From Palaemon carinicauda (lineage: Eukaryota > Arthropoda > Malacostraca > Decapoda > Palaemonidae): 64,000 nucleotides of DNA. The notes beneath the pieces are model-generated. The model did no database searches and had not been told where the DNA came from. It saw only the letters and a list, made by a program, of their open reading frames with translations. The position numbers and the translations under genes were made by a program. Each line of letters opens with the position of its first letter. The first letter of the stretch is position 1. Location of the stretch: positions 42,079,671 to 42,143,670 of the forward strand of contig NC_090761.1 of NCBI RefSeq assembly GCF_036898095.1, in the 5' to 3' direction. Below are positions 57,208-64,000 of the stretch, one piece after another.

Positions 57208-60200
57208 TTACAAATTATGAAATTAGCAGAAAGAGGTTAGTCTGTATTTTCTCTATATATATATTCTATGGTTAATTACAATTTAACCTTTAAGACCATA
57301 GATAAGAGTTCAACCCTCTTGGTAAGTCTGGAGTCTCTTTTTGAGTAAAGTCCTTAGCTGGCATAGGTACTTTTAAGGAAACACTTCAAATAAACATTCA
57401 AAAGCATTTAGCAAAAAACTGTACTGTACTTACATTAGCAAGCAAAACCAAAGCACTCTTCTAAAATAATTCATCACGTACAGGAAAATCTTAACAATAG
57501 TAGCCTCCAATGAAATTGTAATAATTAAAACATGGCAGATGGACACTATTACCTTATGTGTTAAATAATAAAAATTATATTCTTAGGCTATATTTTGATA
57601 GATGGGAGTGAAAAATTCATTTGGAGAGTTTTCAAGCAAAAACTATAAAATTGTAATATCAATCATATTTTTTATAAACACGAGAGCTGGTATTTCCTAC
57701 GCCTCTCAAATTTCCTGACATACTAATATCATTTGATATACCACGTGCCACTTAATATTGAATACAGTACATTTTTATTCTAAGGACACTCATTATGTAC
57801 TGTATATGTAATCATGCCTATGAATGCAATACAGTTACTTTAAATAAAGTAATTTTTCCTTTAATAAGAACTGAACTTCCACCAGAGTAACCAACGTCTA
57901 ATATCAATAGAAATAAATTCTTTAGCAGAGGTTTCATACATTCCAAATGGAAAACTTATTATCCAAAGACAACTATATGTACAACAGTCTGAGGTGAGAT
58001 TCTGAAATATTTTCCCCAGAATTTGGGTTGGCAAATGCCAAAAAACAAGGCTCAGACTGATAACCACATTCGATTAAGCTAGACACAATGGTAGCACCAT
58101 TTTCTTTTTATGCCGTACATCAAACATGGGTATAAAATTCTAAAAGAAAACTCTGGCTCATTGAAAGCCACTACAACCATGAAGTTACCAGTAACATTAA
58201 CAAAGTTTTTTGAGCTTCAACAAAATACTTAAACAAGATTTCAAAGTGGCAAATCCAACCCAATCATCATATGGGAATTACATTTGTGTGTTCTGACAAA
58301 TAAAAATTCTGAATATTTTGGATCTGGAATAGTTCCAATTGGCCAACAAATTATCAAAATATCAAAAAAGGTTTAGACAGCATTTACTTAGTTAAAAGAA
58401 AAAGTCCTGAAAATTCTATAATATAGAATAATAACAATCAAAGAATAACTATAAAACTAATAAATTCAGAAAAATTTTCAATTGACAAAGACGAATGGCT
58501 AATATTTCTAAATTTGCTTCAACCATAACATAAAAACAAAAAGCACACAGAAATTTATACAATTACAGATTTTCCATTTAAATCTAGTCTATTTTATGGT
58601 ATGGAAAGTTAGCTTCTCACCCCCCCCCCCCCAATTTAGAATCTAGACTGTAAATAAAAAAGAAGAATTTCTTTTCATACTTGTCACATAATAACTTGCA
58701 AATTATTGTCCCAACACAATAAGAAAATTGCCAAATAGAGTACAGTATTTGCACTGCTAACATTATGAAGTTCATACTTTATATCAATTCTATGCAAAAT
58801 ATAATTGACATTTCATATCTAGAGCATATGTAGTAAGTCTAAACCACTATACAGTAGTGTACTGGGATATAGATCAAGGAAATGTCTAGAACAGATTTTA
58901 AATTGAAATCTGTGAAGCAAAGTACCAAGTCTCCAACAAAGTGCATAGGATACCCAAGAAAGAGAAAGATAATGTAAACTGCGTTGTAAATAAGAAAAAA
59001 CTATTAGCATATTCAAATTACAGTAAAGAAGTACTGTACCTCAGTTTACAAATAACTTTGAATACGAGCAAATCGGTATACGAGCAACACACACTCGAAT
59101 CGGTTTTATGAGCATTGTATAGGTTTGCAAGCAAAATTTCATGCTGTATGGGAATTTTTTTGTGGACAAATACTAACACTGGTGGTATAGCAAAGGTCAA
59201 TTCGTTACATAACTTATCAAACAAATTTTTCTGTCATCAGATACTGAGTGTCATCTACAAAATTTTTCTATGATGGGTTTGCTCAACAAGATTCTACTAT
59301 GACTATGTAATTATAATGCTTAGTATAGTTTTAGTTGACTGAGGAGTACAGAGTATTTTGTTAAGGGTAGGGATATGCTCCAATGGTAACTATAATACCG
59401 TAATTGTAACTAAGATTGGAATCTAGCCTTCAGTCGAAAACACCGCATAAGCAGACAAAGGCAACACATAACTAAATGCAAATAAAAGCAAATGAGAGGT
59501 AAATTAAATACTTAGTTGCAATAAAAGCAAAGAAAACAGACTTCTTTGGCTACACATATAATCTATTTCTTTTAGAATATCATAAGAGGCTGTATGAAAG
59601 TCAAGGAAAAGCAACTAAATTTAATATAAATGCTATCTTGACTATACATTTGACACAGTGTTTTTCCATAACATATTTGACCAACCTTTACATAAAGAAT
59701 ATAATAAGAGTGCCCTGAAAGCTCTATAGCTAGAACAAAAGTACCAGGTTCAGGTGGTAAAATAAACATGAACTAGCTTGTTACAAATGTTGAGAATAAA
59801 ATTAATCATTAGTACTGTCTTGTGCATTACTGCATACAACAAACTTTATCACAGGATGGTAATACAAATCAAAATCAATTAAAGAGGTGCTTAGAAATCA
59901 GATTTACCAAATACTTACAGGTTTATGCAAATGATAATTGAATAGAAATTAAGAGGCCAAACTATAAAAATTGTGAAAGACCTATTCCTTTGAAGAATGA
60001 GTGACTTGAAATGACAGAAAATAGAAATAAAGAAGGAATTCCCAAGTGTAAGAGAGAGGAGTCGTCAAAACCATGACATAAGGATTAGCACAATCATCAC
60101 TTGGTAAAAGTACTATGTTGCATACATGATTTAGGTTTATCAACTGTCAACAACTCGCCATATATTAGTCAACATAAGTCATCAATGGAGAAAATTACAC

Positions 60201-63200
60201 TAGGAATGTATCAACAAGTAGTAAGAGCTACACATTATATTCAAAACACTTCATCACAACTATTTCTATGTGAAATGTTTAAACAGTTATTTTGTAATTG
60301 TTAATAAAACCTAATGAAATGTAATCTTTAGTTGAACATATTGATGAAACTTCTCAAGTCAGAAAAGGATTAAGATTGCTCAATTTAGGTTTTTAATACA
60401 TTTAAAGTTGTCTTCTGGATTTGTTAGTAACTACTGCATATTATTCAACAGGATTACTTCTGGGCAATCATGATCCGCATTCATTTCACGTCTCGTGTCG
60501 GGGACAGTATTGTGACTTACATTCCTGATGTAAGTAGTGCAAAGCCCCACTATTCCTCTTATGGACAAATATGTTTCTATGTTTTCCTACAAGATCAATG
60601 GAAACTTGTTTTTAGTTCAGAGGGAAATCCAGAAGACTAGGCATATTGATTATAGTGGGGATGATTATGATAATGACTTCTTTAGCTTCTTTTGTGAAAT
60701 CTCAGATTAAAGGGATGGTGAAAATACAAAAGAAATTTTGAAATTATTAAAGTTCACATTTACATGGCTTTATAAGGAAGTGAAAAGTATAATGAAAATG
60801 AAATACATTAAGAGGTGCAATGTAAAACTTATGACTGAATAGATTTTGACTATGAGGCTACACTTTCTTGATAAACGTCACAAATCTACTGGACTTTAAT
60901 AGTCACTGGAAGATATAAATGAAAGAGTTGAGAGGGACTGTAAAGTCTATATAGAGTGTCATGAATTAAGAACAGTATCTCAACTTTCATCTAAATTGTA
61001 ACCATCTGACAGTCAGTATGCATGTAAAAAATAATTATCTCCTTTCCTTTGATCAACTACAAATTACCTATTTATAAGCTAGGAGATACAAACATTACTT
61101 CCATTGCAATCTTTTAAACAGCTAAGTGTTGATGACATGTCAAGTACTTGAACATATATCTAGTGTTCTACATGGTAGTGTCTATGAACTTTTCTAACCT
61201 TTAGTTTGTAGTAGAACCAATTGTTGGTTTTAAAAATTGAAAAGAGGATAATGCCACTCTGATTTCAAATATTAATTCTCTCTCATGCAAACTGAAGTAG
61301 CTGCTGTCTTAGTAGATATCTTGAACAGAGCAAGGAAGCAAAAAGCTCAACTCTAGTCAAAGAAAGTCTCTAATTACTAGATTTTGTACCCCAACATCCA
61401 TTCAGCAATTTAATTGACACTGGTGATAGTACTAAATTATTCTGAGAAAAGGATAGTATGTTGAAAATATTTAGTATTGTATCTTCCATTCTGACCTTAC
61501 ATTCTTGCAGCAATCTAACCATAAATATAAAGATGCCACAAAAGCTAGATTTTGATTATTAAAGAACTCTATATCCAGGCACTCATGGTGGAATAGTGTT
61601 GTCTGAGTATCTGAAGTCTCTTGTATCTTTGTCTTCTAAACAAAATTCTTTGAGAGGGTGTTGTTTTAGGAAACAAGATTGGTGGTAAATTATAACACCA
61701 TGTACTATATCCCTTGGACTAGTTTCAATACACTATTACAAAAGGAACAGCAACTTTTGCAATCATCACCTGCTCCACTTAAGCATATTATTAATTTAAG
61801 AGCATTTGTTGTTGGTCCAAAATATAAATTTTCCAATATCGATAGATTTTTTTTCTTTTAATATATACTCAAGAACAGTCTTCTATGAATTCCAAATACA
61901 GTATACTGATGCTTTTAAATTTAAAATGACAAATGTTATGAGATAGTTCAATTATACAACAAAGGCATTAACCTAAAAGCATCTACCGAACTATCCATTT
62001 CCAGTCTTAGATTATAAAATGCATACAAGGGGCCCTATAAAAGTAAAAGTTAGGGAGGAATATAGATTGGCATGATGGACATTATCAAAACCTGTTAACA
62101 TTATGCTGATTACATTCATGCAAATAAGACTACAGTATAGGTAATGAAACCTAGAAACGAAAAAACTATGCAGATCTCAAATTTTCCATAAAAATTTCAT
62201 AAATGAAATAGGATTCTATGCAAAGGGAAAAAAGTTAAGGATAACTCCTACCACCACATTCTTCTAACTAGCACCTATGTTAAGTTCTTTTCTTCCATTG
62301 GAATAAAAAACTTTTTGTTTACAGTACAGGTCAGCCTTATTCGGTAACGTATTCTACTAGGAATGTTAGCTTACTATTATTGTACTTTGGTAACCACCCA
62401 TAGAAAAGCTTATCACAGAAATTACTATAAGCTAGCATGAGTAAATTCCACTTAAAACAACACTGTGCAACCCTAAGAATATACAGAATGCACAAATATT
62501 TGTGCAGTTATCAGGAAAAGAAAAACTTCACAATAAAAATAATTGACACTAATCTCTGAAGTATTTAGTACAAAATTAAATGCAGAGCAGTATTATCACC
62601 GACAGTGAACACTTCACAAAAATAACTCACTTGAACACACCATACAATCCTAACTGTAACGTAAAACAACCATTTCCATGCAAGTAAAAACTAACAATTT
62701 ACCTTAATAAAAAAGAAACTGGCTATAGCAAATTACATTACTTCACCAGCACACAAGGACTATTGCAATAATTGAATTAACAAATTGAGTGTAAAATAAG
62801 AAGCTGAACAAGGTAAAAAAAGAAAAAAAAATAGCCTATGCAAAAGTTGAAATTGTAAAAAAAAAATATGAACAATTTTGACTCAATTCCCTTACTACTG
62901 AATTTGTTTTCTTCATATTTTCAATTTTATTTATTGTACAATAAATCTAAAATTTTACAAATAATCACTATCCTACATATACTTTTCAGTGTTTCAATGC
63001 AATATAATAAACAAAGAACATACCATATGAATAATAAAAAAAATAATCAAAGGTACAAATTTTCAAAAATACCAATAATAAATAGCTGATTGAAAACACT
63101 CACTAGATGATCAGTGAGCTCTGAGAAGGTGTTTTCTCTTCTGTCAGTAAATACACATAGCTTACATGGTTATAATATCTTTCACAGTACTCTTCTTGAA

Positions 63201-64000
63201 GATATTTCCTTACTTTTCTTGGACTAATTTCACATATCAGTTTAAAGAAAGAATTTGTCATATGAAAATAAACTTTAAAAACTAAACCTATATGAAAAGT
63301 AGGCTAAAACTAGATAAATCACAAACCAAAGTTTTAAACTATGAGTGATAGAAAATAATTATGCCATATAAAATGAGAGCCTCTCCTGAGTAACAAAATA
63401 CACAATGAAGAACATAATCATAGAAGAGCTAAGTACTTCAATATTTCTAAAAAAAATATATATATATATACAGTATATGCATATCACCAACAATTCCAGA
63501 CTGCTTACTCCAGTTTCAATCAGAAAATGAGCAGCGTGTAGCAATTCACTCTTTAAATATTGTAAATAACGTCTTAAAATAAATTGTTGATTTTTGCTTT
63601 TGATATTTATTTAAATTAAGTTAGTACTGTACTTTATAATTACAACAGGTATTACATGATCTCTCAAGTTTAATAGAATTGTTCCGTAATTCTCAGGAAT
63701 TTATTAAATGTGGAAATTATGAAATCTGTAATATTTCATTCTAACACCAAACAAATCAAAGTACAAAAAAATATAAATACTTACAACCATAATTTTTTAA
63801 TCCTCCCTCTAAAATACTACTCCCACAGCATCATTCCCTCTATTGGAAAACTTAGTTTATGAAAAATACATTCTCTCAATATGAGAGCAGATTGTGATAT
63901 ATGTTAATGCATAACAATTTGCATGACTATAACCATCAAAACTATTCATCCCACTACATTACCCAAAATTCTCAATAAAAAAAATAGGTTTTCAACAAAT
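57208..64000. other. 6.8 kb AT-rich DNA, no gene seen
   Basis: Only short frames without recognisable domains. A poly(C) run occurs near 58620 and a short (TA)n near 63456-63473. A block at about 60450-60650 has a moderately open + frame (IRIHFTSRVGDSIVTYIPDV) but no family that I recognise. Confidence 0.5.

Overview
The window is nuclear DNA of an arthropod, most likely a decapod crustacean. This is inferred, not proven. The reasons are spliced genes, long (TA)n, (GA)n and (AAT)n microsatellites, a divergent arthropod-type ionotropic receptor (IR) gene, and a dense load of DIRS tyrosine-recombinase retrotransposons, LINEs, tRNA-derived SINEs and a piggyBac-type element. Coding density is very low. 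Almost all long open frames are microsatellite translations or transposon pieces.

Layout. 1-2.1 kb: a non-autonomous piggyBac element (97-2100) flanked by TTAA. 2.1-12.9 kb: AT-rich DNA with (TA)n arrays, several 5'-truncated LINEs, a tRNA-derived SINE, a six-copy 32-bp tandem repeat and a ~630-bp tandem duplication. 13.0-23.5 kb: the only convincing host gene, a seven-exon IR on the + strand. Its exons join in frame to 684 codons with a signal peptide, a bipartite ligand-binding domain and three membrane helices. Intron 4 holds three retroelement fragments and intron 6 a SINE. 24.9-33.0 kb: a near full-length but frameshifted DIRS element on the - strand, with inverted terminal repeats (ITRs), an internal complementary region (ICR), repeat-rich gag, RT, RNase H and tyrosine recombinase. 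33.2-45.2 kb: a relic ITR, then a second DIRS of the same lineage. Its middle is replaced by a LINE, a cluster of inverted and direct repeats, a short-TIR MITE and a SINE-like element. Its right ITR is broken by a palindromic MITE carrying the start of a THAP-domain exon. 45.2-46.0 kb: a ~0.8-kb mini-DIRS abutting that ITR. 46.0-50.5 kb: AT-rich, no gene seen. 50.5-57.2 kb: a DIRS of a different lineage, also on the - strand, with its own ITR/ICR and an RT that begins only at the catalytic region. 57.2-64 kb: AT-rich, no gene seen.

How the parts fit: the IR gene is a plausible chemosensory or other environmental receptor subunit. The rest is a transposon landscape that includes autonomous-type remnants and non-autonomous derivatives that depend on them: the piggyBac deletion derivative, the mini-DIRS, and a SINE-like element sharing its 3' tail with a coding LINE. 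The most informative structural signals are the ICRs of the DIRS elements, each made of the complements of the two element ends, and a similar junction between two adjacent DIRS copies.
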